Program-made: the position numbers and the translations under genes
The notes under the pieces: model-generated
Databases searched by the model: none
Told to the model about the DNA's origin: nothing
Seen by the model: only the letters and a program-made list of their open reading frames with translations
Shown: one piece after another, positions 23,640 to 35,891 of the stretch
Position numbering within the stretch: position 1 is the first letter of the stretch
How the letters are laid out: each line of letters begins with the position of its first letter
Source of the DNA: Theristus sp. LFF4_11
Lineage: Eukaryota; Nematoda; Chromadorea; Monhysterida; Xyalidae
NCBI GenBank assembly: GCA_030248135.1
Contig: JASANC010000783.1
Coordinates: 1 to 64,000, forward strand
Length of the DNA stretch: 64,000 nt
Direction: 5' to 3'

Positions 23640-25965
23640 GTTAACTAGCCTATTGACCCGAGCTTATGTGGCTTAATCAATGCCAAGCCTTTTTGGTGAA
23701 GTGGCATTGACTTAGAAAGAAAAAACAGTAACTTTTACTGAATAATAACCCTGAAGAAAATTTACCTTGTGCTGCCGTGAAGTCGCCTACAATACAATAT
23801 TTTTTAATGTATTTAAATAAATAAAAAATGCGAAGTTTATGATTTTGCTATTTTTCCCCGTTCACCCTAACCTAAGTCAAGCCTTTTTGTGTGTGAAGTG
23901 AGATTGAATAAAAACATAAAAATGAACGTTTTTTTCAATTACCCGTTTTAAAAAGCTAATGCTTTTTACCCGTTTACCTAAGCCAAGCCTTTTTTGCAAA
24001 GTGAAAATGCGAAGTTTATGATTTTGCTATTTTTACCCGTTCACCCTAACCTAAGTCATGCCTTTTTGTAAGTTAAGTAAGATTGAATAAAAAATACAAA
24101 AATTAACGTTTTTTCATTAAAAAAATACCCGTTTTAAAAAGCTAATGCTTCTTTTACCCGGTTACCCTAACATAAGCCAAGCCTTTTTTCTAAAGTGAAA
24201 ATGAATAGAAGAAACAAAAAAGTGACGTTTATAATTTCGTTTTGCAGTCATTGCTTCTTTTTACCCGTTTACCCTAACATGACCCAAACATTTTGCAACG
24301 TGAAAATGAATGGTAAATACCATTTCGACCTTATTAAAAAACTAACTTTTTTCAGAGACGGTTTTGTTACATCTTTCGCAGTCGCTCGTCAAGTTTTGAG
24401 CAGCAACAATTGCCAGTTGCCCATCGTGCGTTCCGTTGAAATTATCGCTCATAACCATGGAGTATCAATTTCAATGAAATTTACTTGTTTTGAATCCAAA
24501 GTGCAACTTGCGATGCCGATGTCGATGCGCGTTTTGCAACCCGATTTTTAAAAAGAAAAAGTTTGCGTATGCTGCGCTGAACTGTCTCTGTTGACCAAAG
24601 AGTATCATGATGACTTTAGCTATAAAGAGCGACGTTTTGAGAAAACAATCTCGTTTGGCATTAATAAAAATACGTTAAGGAAATTGAGATTAAGTTTTCT
24701 TAAGTAGCAAAAAAGGGCGCCAATTCAAATTGGAAAAAAGTGCCACGCACAGACACTTTGTAAATTTAATAATATAGACTAGCCAATTGACCCGTGCCTA
24801 CGGCACGGTTAGCTGATAATACAATTATTATTTTTGAGTGGATTTTGGCTTTTTGAACCGTGCTAAAAATGCATTGCATTTTGATTTTAAGCTGCTTTAG
24901 TCGTTCCCGTTCAAATGATCAAAAACAATCTTCTGATCCGGAACACAATCTTTACTGCATTCCATATTAAAGTTAAAAACAATCTTTTTTTAATCACCAA
25001 TGGTTAATTGCTGTTCCCGTTGAAAATATGTAAAGCGATTTTAAAGTTAGTTGAATTCAAACGACAAAAAGTAACATTTTATAAAAATCGTTTTTGAATG
25101 TAATGTAATTTCAATTTTGATTTTTTGGTTTTGAAATTGACACATTTCTAATTAAACCCGCGTGTTAAAAACAAATTTAAAATGCGAAGTTTATAATTTT
25201 GCTGTTTTTTTACCCGTTCACCCTGCTCCAAGCCAATCCTTTTTTTGTACAGTGACAAAAAAGTTAACAAAATATGTAAAAAATGACGTTTAAATAAAAA
25301 AAACAGTAAAAAAACTGTTTTTATACCTTAACATATACCCTAACATAAGGCAAGCTTTTTCGCAAAGTGAAAATGAACAAATAACTGCTTTGAAAGCCAT
25401 CTTGCTTTCTGATCAGATTTTTAGTTTATCACGCACTTCATTAACAAACCCCGTTTATTTGATTTTGCAGTTAATTTTTTTCGTTGAGTTGTTTAGATAA
25501 AACTTTTATGTTTTTGAAAAAGTCTTAAGCAATAACTTTAAACGTTTTTCTGTTTTTGAAAACGTTCTCATGCAATAAATGTTTAACCAAATGATGATGA
25601 AAAATATTGTCTTGAAAGCAAAGTGCAATGTGCACTTGCAATTTCGATGTCGTTTTGCAACCTGATTTATTTAAAAAAACAATTGCAACGATTCTTCATA
25701 GTTGGTTTTTTTATCTTTCGCTTTCGGTCAGTTTGAACAGCAACAATTGCCATTAATTGTCAATCGTATTTTAAGGCGCTGTCGCGGATGACCAAAGAGT
25801 ATCATGATGACTTCGCAGTACAGAGTAATTTTTTTGAGAAAACGATTTGCATTAATAATAGGTTAAGAAATTGAGATTTACAATGTAGCTATCTTAAATA
25901 GCAAAAATACGCGCCAATTCAAATTGCAAAAAAGTGACACGGACACCACTATTATCTTAGTATTA
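23640..25965. repeat. two direct copies of a ~1.15 kb dispersed element
   Basis: Both units begin with 'tagccnattgacccg' (23647 and 24781). They share an internal block 'accaaagagtatcatgatgact' (24595 and 25790) and a terminal block containing 'gcgccaattcaaattg' (24717 and 25910). Inside are several 85-90 bp repeats of 'acccgttcaccctaacctaagtc'. No long frame; probably an old non-autonomous transposon. No gene is seen between 23277 and 26000. Confidence 0.6.
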
Positions 25966-26007
25966 TGATTATTCTTCTATCTATTTTTTTTTCAGGTATA
26001 AAAAACT

Positions 26008-26629
26008 ACCGACAACGGGATGACGATGACAATTATTATTTGACAGAAGCTATTTCGAACAGTAAAAAAGCAATTACAAACCGTTTGTGATCTGTTTACA
26101 CCAAAGCATCTTTTTTTAAACGACCGTCCGCAAACCGGTGGAACATTTTTGCCCCTAGCCGAAAATAGATTTCGCGTGTACCCTTAAACCCAACTAAGAA
26201 AAAACCGGCCCGCTTTTGGAATGAGATCCTTGTGGTGTGGTGCTACAGGTCTCCAAAGTAGGGTATTTCGTCGAAAAACGTCATTTTTGGCGTTTTGACA
26301 AACAACGCCTTTTAACGCAACACAGAAGCGTTATCGAACATTGATGCTAATATGAAAAATGTAGTATTTTGCAAGGGGTTTTATGTGCTATATTTAGTTT
26401 TTCAAAAAAACTTTTTTGGACTTCAACACAACCGTGGTTCCACGTTCAACAATCAAACCTTATGACAGAGCGGATCTTTTCCGTTCAAAGTCGACAAATT
26501 AGGTGTTATTGGTCACTTTAGTTTCTCCATATGTGTCTTGTCCACAGTGGCGTTCGAACTTTCCACCTACAGAACGGTAGACAGAAGTCCTACATTTGCG
26601 CTACACAGACGCGACAAGATTTGATTTAA
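26008..26629. repeat. ~620 bp direct repeat, copy 1 (uninterrupted)
   Basis: Nearly identical to 35892-36799, starting at 'accgacaacgggatgacga' and ending at 'cgacaagatttgatttaat'. Copy 2 is split by a MITE; this copy shows the site without that insertion around 26168-26180. Confidence 0.85.
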
Positions 26630-26847
26630 TTAATCAGCCGTGAATTCGAACCACTATCACTTTATTTTTTTAATTTTCTCACGCAAACATTGCAACAAAA
26701 CGTGACTGTGTGAAACTATGTGAAAACTAATCGCGATGTGGCACTTGGAATTTCTGTATGAAACAAATACTGCAGACGAGAAGAAATTAAAAAAAAACAC
26801 TAAAGTCGATAAAAACAAATATCACAGTAAGAAACAGTAACTCTGTT

Positions 26848-27727
26848 GTATTGTGGATTTATTTAAACGCGTCCGGACTAAAATGACGTCATTTGCTTTA
26901 AAAACGCCCGTTTGTCAAAGTACAGGCACTAAAATGTCAGTTTGGTGTGACTGATTTGACATTCACCATTTGTTTTCCGGGAACAAAAATCGGCTAAACG
27001 GTTTGCTAAACGATCTAAAAAATCAAGGCGTTTGCTTTACTGCTTTACTTTGCTTTACTTTACTTTACAATCGTGCTTTTCTCACGTTTTACTACTACAA
27101 AAATTTTCATACTACAACAAAAATCCGAGTATTTATGCTTTTATCACTTCTGAAAAACATTGAAACTGAAACAGGAAGTCTTCTCAACCTAAGCTGTAGC
27201 TATTCATGATAAAAAGAAACAGTAAAATGGAAGAATAGAGGAAAAACCGTGTGCTGCAAGCTATCAAGCGCCAAGACAGAGGGAAACATCATGTTGTTCG
27301 AATGCGCCGTTAGCCGCAAGAGAAACGTGCTGACTAACAGACCAACCCTTTTGACTTTTTCTTTTTGTTTCGTTTGATGGGTGAGAACAACTTGTTGTGT
27401 TCTCTTTCGTTTTCAGGCCGTGAAATGAGCCGACTTCCGATCGAAAATCGTGTATTCTTTGTGAAGAACACTGCTAAATACCGCCCGGCAGTATTTGAAC
27501 GAGTTTGGCAGGTCATTCAATCGGAAAGAAGTGAAATCAATTCGAATGTGAAAAAATTGAATATTATTGTTTATGATTGTTGAAACGGTGATTAAAATGC
27601 AAAAAACGGAGAAAATGTTCAACTGGTTTTGCTTAGCTGAGAAAAACTGGTTTGCTGTGAACGGCAAGCGCATGTTTGGCGACACATGACGTCCGTTTCA
27701 GTGGGACACGTTTAAAAAAATAGGTCA
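26848..27727. mobile_element. MITE family 1, copy A, split by an insertion
   Basis: Same element as at 33202-33435 and 56632-56873. Its ends form an imperfect inverted repeat around 'aaacgtgtccc' and 'aaatgacgtcat'. Between 27003 and 27640 extra sequence interrupts it, including the left arm of a large inverted repeat. Its right end overlaps the stop codon of the minus-strand kelch gene. Confidence 0.75.
27074..27625. repeat. left arm of a ~550 bp inverted repeat
   Basis: Matches 28363-28943 in reverse complement with few changes; for example 'ggtgagaacaacttgttgtg' at about 27380 is mirrored near 28625. The loop of roughly 740 bp contains the last kelch exon at 27725-27922. Confidence 0.9.
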
Positions 27728-30700
27728 TGTCTCAATGGCGACGGCGTAACGACCACACCCAGATGCATACCACTCGCACGCTGGCAGGCTCACGTTCAGC
27801 AGTGTCCAGGTGCCCCCGCTGTACTTTGCGACGGTGTCCGCTCTACCATTGCGCGTTTCACCGTAGTATCGGTCCCCACCAACTGCCAGCAACTGCCCTG
27901 GACCGATTGCCACCAGTGACAGCTGGAAACAAGCAGCAGCAGCAGCATTTACGGGTTTGTGTTTACTTTTTTCAGTTGCGCATGACTTATAGTGTTGTCC
28001 TGGGTGATCATGTCCATTTGCGAGCGAAGCGGACAGCGGAGGCAGGCATAATACATAGATCCATACATAGGTATGCTGTGTGCACGAGAAACAAAACAAA
28101 GTTTTTTTGCCATGAATACTACTGCTTTTGATCTGTCTTCATTTCAAAATTCGAAAACAAGACTTTTGTAAACGTGATCTACAGAATGGCCCAGAAGTAG
28201 TATCCCACACTTTGACAAGCTGTATCTCGCAAACCGCTGAACCGATTGAGCTGAAATTTTAAACAAACAATAATAAAAGTCTAACTTAGATTTGTGTCAA
28301 TTTTTAGCCCAGTCGGTTCATAGGTTGGTGAGTTACGGTGCCAGAACTTGAAAAAAATGTCTTTTTGCAGTGTTTTCCGACCATTTTCTCCGTTTTTTTG
28401 CATTTTGATCACCGTTTCAACAATCATAAACAATAATATTCATTTTTTTCACATTCGAATTGATTTCACTTCTTTCCGATTGAATGACCTGCCAAACTCG
28501 TTCAAATACTGCCGGGCGGTATTTAGCAGTGTTTTGTGTTTGGTAATAATTCTTCACAACGAATACACGATTTTCGATCGGAAGTCGGCTCATTTCACGG
28601 CCTGAAAACGAAAGAGAACACAACAAGTTGTTCTCACCAATCAAACGAAAGAAAAAGTCAAAAGGGTTGGTCTGTTAGTCAGCACGTTTCTCTTGCGGCT
28701 AACGGCGCATTCGAACAACATGATGTTTCCCTCTGTCTTGGCGCTTGATAGCTTGCAGCGCACGGTTTTTCCTCTATTCTTCCATTTTACTGTTTCTTTT
28801 TATCATGAATAGCTACAGCTTAGGCTGAGAAGACTTTTCCTGTTTCAGTTTCAATGTTTTTCAGAAGTGATAAAAGCCTAAATACTCGGATTTTTGTTGT
28901 AGTATGAAAATTTTTGTAGTAGTAAAACGTGAGAAAAACACGTTTTTTGGTTTTGGCTCCGCAACTCACCAACCTATGAACCGACTAGGCTAAAAATTGG
29001 CACACATCTAAGTTAGACTTTTATTATTGTTTGTTTAAATTTCAGCTCAATCGGTTCAGCGGTTTGCGAGATACAGCTTGTCAAAGTGTGGGATACTCCT
29101 TCTGGGCCACTCTGTACAATTGCATGTGCAAAATTTACGTTACCAATGCTAGCAAAAACGTTTTTGTTGGCCTGCTTGTAGTCACATTGCCGCGGTAACC
29201 GAAAATTACGGTTATCGAGCCGTACCGTCAAAACTTGGTGAGTGAACCATAGCGATTTTTTTGGCATTTTTTACCGAAACCGCCCGCCGCGACCGAAAAA
29301 AAGTGTGAACCGCAGCAACACTACTCACATATGTTGAAATCGAGTAAAGCCTGAATTGTGCCAACTACAAACTTACTTTCATGCGACCAGTTTGACCGGG
29401 CATGTCATCAATGAGTGTCCAGCCACTGGAGACCAAGTATCGTTCGCAGCTTCGCGTCGGTCGGTCTGATGACTGCCAGCCGCCACAAGCAAAGCTGCGC
29501 AGAGAAAATGTGAGCACATTCAGGCACAGTCAGCGCTAACTTTTTATGAGACACGCTGATTGGTAGATTGGCCAAAATTATCTTAATAGCCCATCGGCTA
29601 ATAACCAGCATAGTAAGCAAATCAGTCTGTTTTCTTGGAACGCTACAAATCGCAAAATGCTAAAATAGTTGTTTGTGAAACAAAATAACCTCATACTTAG
29701 CGCATATCATAATAATCTCGTACCCCCTCCCAAAATGTTCCCAAAATCACAAATCTTTGTTCAAAAACCTTTTTTTTTCTTCAAAAATTTTATTGGTTCT
29801 CAAATTTATAGCGTTTTTTATTAAAAAATTTGCAATGAAAATGCGGGTGGGGTGTGGGGGACCCCCATAAAAAGATTAGCATCCGGTGTACCCCCTGGCA
29901 GGCAACCGGGGTTCCACTTACCCCCTACCCTCCCTAAAATTTGGCACCCTCCCCCACACGTAGGTACGCCGTACCTAAAAATGTAAAAATGTCTGTCATC
30001 TGTGGGTGTCACGGGACCCATTCTCCCGCCACCCCCCACCCCTTTATCATCTTCAAGCTTAAACCGGGTAGTAATCTCTTTATTATTTGTAAACTGAGCG
30101 CTCAACACCCTGCTTGGATCTTACATGTTCGTGCCATCGGAGGCCATGCCGTGGTAGCATCGTGCCTCCTGCATGTTTGCCAAACGGTGCCACTTCCACT
30201 GGGCACCGTCACCGTTGTACGACAGACGATGCGCAACTCGCACGGGAGTCAAAATGCCGTCCACTTTACCCCTGCCACCGGTGACGAAAACCTCATCCTG
30301 CGTCCAAAGAGTTGTTGGTGATGTTTTGCGCATTTACAAAAAAACTGAACAAGCAGAATCAACCGAAACTGCAGCCACTTTAGTATTTCAGAGAGCTACA
30401 TTAGTGAATGAGTTTCGCACAACAGATCATAGTTTTCAAGATTGTTTCCACGTAAATGCCAAATACAAAAATTTTTCAGTTTTTGCATTGTGCACGCTGC
30501 TCATGCGGACAATTGTTGTAAAAGTTAGAAGGTACAGGCTACCACACTGCGTTGAGCAAACCGAATGGTTGAGTGTTGCTTTGACTGCCTTGAATAATTT
30601 CAGATACCATAATTATTTTGCTGAAAAACTTGAGCTAATGAAACACAAAAAGGAACAGCGACTTTTTCAGTTTCTATGGCAGCTTCTTTTGGATGGTAAA

Positions 30701-33700
30701 TGGACCTCTAAGTGGTCTGAAAAGTGCAGAAGCAATAAAATAGATAGCATATTCACGAATTCTTTTAATTTTGTAAGTTTTTGCTTGTTGAACAACTTTA
30801 ACCTGCTTAAATTAAAATCTATTTTAATCAAGCCCTCACAAAAGAAGTTCTATGTTGAACACGGTGAACGGACGGAATGGCCGAGAAAACATGGCAGCTT
30901 TTTTCAGGGTGCAAGCAGAGCGCGAAATTTGAGTGAAAGAAAAGAAACCGTTCAGAAACTTAAAAATTGTGTGCCAAATATGTTTTAACTAATGGATTCT
31001 TCGTGCTATTCGGTTCGTTCTATTCTCCCTTGCACACATTATTACGGATTATGTTGGCATTTTTGAAAACGACAACTCCTGGTCTGCGACAGATCGCGCC
31101 TTGATGGGCTGCGTAATACCTGATGTACGGCACCGCCGTGTGCGAACAGATTGAGCTCGGGCGCCTCGGTTCGATTGACGTGAACGAGCGTCCAGGGCGC
31201 CGTGTGGTTGTCAGCCGGTCGCTGCTCGCACGGCTGCTCGCTCTGCTCGCCAGACAGGCAGGAGGCCGAACAGCCGCACACGATGAACACGTTCCACCGT
31301 GCCAGATAGTGTGCCGTTGGTATCCATCGGTTGCGTTGCAACGGCGGCACGTCATGCGTCAGCCACGCCCGCGTGCGCACGTTGAACACGTGACCGTGAC
31401 CGTGCGATGTGTGGTGCACTGTGCGGAATGGAGCGCAGATCATACGGGACGCAGTCACCACACAGCGTGTCCGCACCCGCGACCGAGCCCGCTCGATCGG
31501 TCAAATTGCGTCACTGTGCACCTTTCCCACTTATGGGTGATGAATAACAACAACACAAGACTCGAATGTGAAAGGCACAGGGCACATGCTGATACTCACG
31601 AATTGAAAAAACGGATAGTAGAAAACGCTGCTCTTCCTTGCTACAGTATGGCCGAATAAATGAGGCAGTCCATCAAGGCGGGATCAGCCGCAGACAAGGA
31701 GATGTCTTTTTCAAAAAAGCCAACTAATTCCCAATCATGTGTACAAGGGATAAAGAATGAACAGAATAGCGCGGATAATCCATTAGTTTAAAAAAACGCG
31801 TCTAATTTGGCACATAATTCAGTTTCTGAACGTCTTTTTTCTTTCATTCAAAATTCGCGCGCTCCTTGCACCCTGATACCGTATTACCCCCATTAAACCC
31901 CCCCACCATTAATCCCCCCACCAATAAACCCCCACCCCCCCCCCCGACCAGTTTCCGAATAATCCCCCCCACAAATAATCCCCCATGGGGGATTATTGGA
32001 GACCTGTTTGAAACACATACCCAGCGAATTCAGTGGCTGGTTGCAGTGAAAATGATGAAATTGTGCTACCAAAGGCCCCAAATGGGTGAGTTAATAGTAA
32101 TTTCATTACAAAAGGCTGTTATAAAAGGAAATTTCTATGTAGAGTAGAAGTTTCTGCGACTTTCTTGCCTTCCATGCAATGTATTTTTGCCATTTTTCAA
32201 CAAACCCCCACCCCTAGAATTTTTTTTGTAAATAAACCCCCCCCCCCACCAATAATCCCCCCACCAATAAACCCCCACCCCTAAAAGTCGCTGACGTATT
32301 AATCCCCCATGGGGGTTTATTGGGGGTAATACGGTAAAAGCTGCCATGTTTAACCGGCCATACCGTACTGACTCAAGTAAAAAGTCAATCAAAATAGATT
32401 TGTTAGCATTTTCCTCTAATGAAAAATTAGAAAACGCTTGAAAGCCTCAACGGCTATGAAATGAACTCCGTTTCGTTAAATTTGGCGACACCGCATAAAA
32501 AATGCTTGTATGTCTCACTTACTGTCAATCAGCATCATTTCGTTGTTGCCGTTCACCACCACACCAGCCAGATGGAGCTTGACAACAGTATGATTGGCAA
32601 TCACCTCCATAGTCACTGCTTCCCCGTTGATCTGCAGCAACCGTATGGGCTGTGGTACGGGAAACTCTGCTTCAGCAATCAGCACGCACAACGCTGAAAA
32701 TGGTTGAAACAATAGTTGGTTGAAAGAATTTTTTAGCCCAGAGTTTACGCAAAACAAAAAATAATCAAAACTGTGCGTTCGAGCACAGTATTATTTGTAT
32801 TTTGACGAAACTTTTTAATTCGACGAAAATAAGTCTTGCTTCTTAAAAACAAAAAGTTTTCATACTTGAAAAATCATTTCACTGTAACACAGTGGCTACA
32901 GAAGTTTTCATCATAATCAAATCAAAATGAAGATTCCGACTACAATGACGATTTCAAATCACATTCAAATTCAAAAACCCTGAACCGCACATTTAACTGT
33001 TGAAAACAGCACATCAGATGCAGTTTTCAGCGTTTCAGAGAAGGAAATGTAAACAAGAAAAAAAACAGTTTTTGCTTTTTTTTTGACTTAGCAACCCTTG
33101 CTTGTTGCAGTGCTCTTTTTGGTTCCGATTTAGTTGAAGCCGTATACTTTTTTTAGACGCGACATCATTTTGAACCTTGTTTCAATGCTTTCACTGTACA
33201 TGTATTGTGGGTTTATTCCGGACTAAAATGCGTCATTTGCTTTAAAAACGCCGATTGTCAAAGTACGGTTTGGTTTGGTCAAAATTCCAGTTTGGTGTGA
33301 CTGATTCGACATTCACCGTTTGTTTACAAGAAGAAATCGGCTAAACGAAAAGTCTGGTTTGCTGTGAACGACAAGCGCATGTTTGGCGGCACATGACGTC
33401 ATTTCATTGGGACACGTTAAAAAAATAGATCATACCAAGACTGGCAGTGATGGTGGTGCTCTTTGAAGTCGTGGTTGTGGTAGTGGTTTTGGTTGTCGTT
33501 GTCTTTCTAGTCGTTGTCGTTCTGGTCGTTGTCGTTCTGGTCGTTGTCATTCTGGTCGTTGTCGTGGATGTTGTCGTTCTCCTCGTTGTCGTTCTCGTCG
33601 TTGTCGTGGTCGTGCTTGTAGTCGTAGAGCGATTGCGTTCGTTGTTGTCTGCGCAGTTGTTGAGCCCGTTACACCGAGGACGCAACGGCACACATGTTGA

Positions 33701-35605
33701 GATGTTACACTTGAATTAGCAATCTTGGCAGACTGCCAAAAAACTATATAACGTTCCTCGGATTGCGATCACGCAACATGTCAGTCTCATTTAGTTACTG
33801 TTACTTGATGTAGCGTAATTTGGACGTTGTGCTTTAGCGTTCTATGCAGCACATCTTCACACATTGCAGGCTTCCAATTCAGCGCAGTTTCAAAATGAGT
33901 TAAAATCATATCCTGAACACGTTTTACTGTTTACTTCATAAGCGATTGCACCGATCAATCAAGCGGGGTTGAATTGAACTTGAAAATCAGACATGCAAAC
34001 TGTGTCCATAAATTGATTCAACCTTCGGATCCGCACTTTTATCACTCAGTGGTTTGTTTTGTGCACTGCGGACTGCCACCGACACCGAAAGTGTTGGTGA
34101 CTGACTGTTTCTGCGGTTTTGCCATGTCAGCGGACTTTCGGCAAGTCGCTTTATGCAGTCTAAAGAATTCTGCGTCTAAGGGAGGGGGGTGGTCATCATG
34201 GCGTGACAGCACGAGAGCAAGATCATTTGTTACCGTTTTCAGTGGTTGTCAGTTCGGTCGGCTCGTTCGTGGTGGATGGATTTCGGGTGGTACGAGTGAT
34301 GCTGGTGGTGGGAATGATGGCACTGAAATATTTTTTTAAAGATGTTGCACACAGGGTGTTGCAAAAAAACTACAATAAACAAACCGACTCGTTTACCAGT
34401 CTCCAGTCTCCAGTGAAATTTGAAACAGTGCTTGAGGAACGTGTTAAAAAAGTTCTGAAAGCTCCGATTACATGAAGTACACTGACGTTTTAAACTTCAT
34501 GGTTCAAAGTACTTGACATTTATTATCGATTTACGAGTTAGTCAGTTTTGTTTGCGTTTTTTTGTATTTGATAAAAAACGTCACAGCTTCAGCTCAGTAA
34601 ACTTCTTGAAGAAACGTCACCAACTGGGATAGCAAAATTGAAACTCACACGAGCAAAACTGAGGTTTGTATATATTTTGCATAGCTTCTTTGTCAATTGG
34701 AACAATTCTAGCCGCTGCAGACTCCAAAACCAGTTAAAACCACTGAGAATAATGGAAGAATGCCGTTACATATTGTAGCTAAAGAAGGCAACACGTTTTT
34801 GCATTGGCAAGACCGCTGGTTGACTTTATACCGAGTAACAAGCGTGATTTTGCGCATGTTTCCCTTTGAATTAAAAATGTTGCTGTGTATCCAAATTTTG
34901 CAGTTTTCAAACAAAATTTCACTACCCAAAACTCTGTGACAGACTAGAACAATGCCGTTTTTTGCCCATTGTATTTTTTTGCGTCATCCTGTAGATTTAC
35001 ATAGTTTGAAAAAAAGGACGGGTTTGATTTTTAAAAAAACGGTAATTCCCCTAAACAATGCCGTTCACTGGCGGTAAACAAATATGCATTTTTGGATCCC
35101 GACGAATATTAACGTCCATCAATCAGTTTTTTGTTGATTGACAGATTTTCGTTGAACAATGCAACAGTTCATTCCCTTTTAATGTTGTTCTCAAACCTCC
35201 CAAAATAAGTCACACACTGATTGTAAAACTTTTCATTTTCTCAGTTTTATAAAGCTGCTTTTATGAGGGATTAAACGGGATAAATCATAAAACACAGTCT
35301 TTTGCTGAACGTGCGCATTTTTCCACAATGTAAAGAAACCGCGTTTCCTCTCAGGGTGCATCTGAAAACTTTAGCAAAAAGCAAACAAAACACGGTAATT
35401 TAAAAAAAAGGTCTTCCTCACGGCAACGTGTGGAAAATGACGGTGGTATCCTCCGATTTAATGTATATCACCACCACGACGACCATGGCAGCCAACGACA
35501 ACACAATCAGCGTGACAACCAAAGCGGTGATTACACAAGGTTTCAACCATCGACGTTTCCGTCTTGATGAGCTCATCGTGGTCGGTCTTTTTCGACGAAC
35601 AACAC
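27725..35605 (-). CDS. type II membrane protein with LDL-A, Thr-rich stalk and kelch repeats (frame problem)
   Basis: Exons in order: about 35605-35422 (ATG at 35576), 34322-34234, possibly 34129-34086, 33709-33436, 32693-32523, 31513-31120, 30297-30125, 29494-29377, 27922-27725. The product starts with a short basic cytosolic tail (SSSRRKRRWLKP) and one membrane helix (ITALVVTLIVLSLAAMVVVV), so the rest is extracellular. A Thr/Ser stalk (IPTTSITRTTRNPSTTNEP) follows, then an incomplete LDL-receptor class A motif (CNISTCVPLRPRCNGLNNC), a 55-residue Thr-rich mucin-like run, and kelch blades (WNVFIVCG, EVFVTGGRG, FACGGWQSS, LLAVGGDRY with NDTW/GGTWTLL-like partners). About 540 residues. The phase is broken inside the 31513-31120 exon: entry and exit frames differ by one base, so this is either an assembly error or a damaged gene. 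The 5' exon is uncertain. Confidence 0.65.
28190..29116. mobile_element. TA-flanked inverted-repeat element (Tc1/mariner-type MITE)
   Basis: Terminal inverted repeats of about 160 bp: left 'tacagaatggcccagaag', right mirror 'cttctgggccactctgta'. Each is followed by a well-conserved 'cccacactttgacaagctg' block. Ends with TA, typical for Tc1/mariner insertion. The interior holds the right arm (28363-28943) of the large inverted repeat. No transposase frame. Confidence 0.8.
28363..28943. repeat. right arm of the ~550 bp inverted repeat
   Basis: Reverse complement of 27074-27625, with small insertions such as the extra 'ttggtaataa' at about 28540. It lies inside the TA-flanked element at 28190-29116. 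Confidence 0.9.
31642..32367. mobile_element. MITE family 2, copy split by a nested family 3 element
   Basis: Ends 'tacagtatggccgaataa' and the mirror 'aaccggccataccgta'. It is the reverse-complement relative of the intact copy at 36079-36347. The family 3 element 31877-32336 is inserted inside it with TA at both junctions. Confidence 0.85.
31877..32336. mobile_element. MITE family 3 (C/G-run rich), nested copy
   Basis: About 460 bp with ends 'taccgtattacccccatt' and the mirror 'gggggtaatacggta'. Both ends carry long C- or G-tracts spaced by 'attaat' or 'aataa'. Two more copies, in opposite orientation, are at 57034 and 58637. Confidence 0.9.
33202..33435. mobile_element. MITE family 1, copy B
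   Basis: About 235 bp, short form. The right end abuts the splice donor of the Thr-rich exon of the minus-strand kelch gene: the 'gtatgatct' donor matches the element end 'tatgacct' of other copies. Confidence 0.8.
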
Positions 35606-35891
35606 TGTAAAAAGGTTGGCGAAACGAAAACTGTTAGAGTGGAGCACGTTTCTATGCAGATCGGCCAACCGGCAGGAAAATACTGGTGTGTTTTTGTTCT
35701 TGGGAAATCCAAATACAGGTCAAAATAGGCCCTACCTTGTTGATTTGCTGGTCATTTTTCCGATAGAGCGTTGGAACTGCAGATACAATGTACAGCTACT
35801 TCTAAATACAACCTACTTTCAAACTACTAACGTTTTTTGGAACTGGAATAATACGATGGAAATGCGAAACAATACGAAGCAACAAAAAAAC

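Noticed and set aside
31853..31980. C-rich stretch that could be telomeric or low-complexity DNA
   Set aside because: It is one end of MITE family 3, present in three copies with defined termini.
33447..33719. + strand frame of Val/Leu repeats that looks like a membrane protein
   Set aside because: It is the antisense of a Thr-rich repeat (ACN codons read as GTN); the minus frame is flanked by splice sites and an LDL-A motif.
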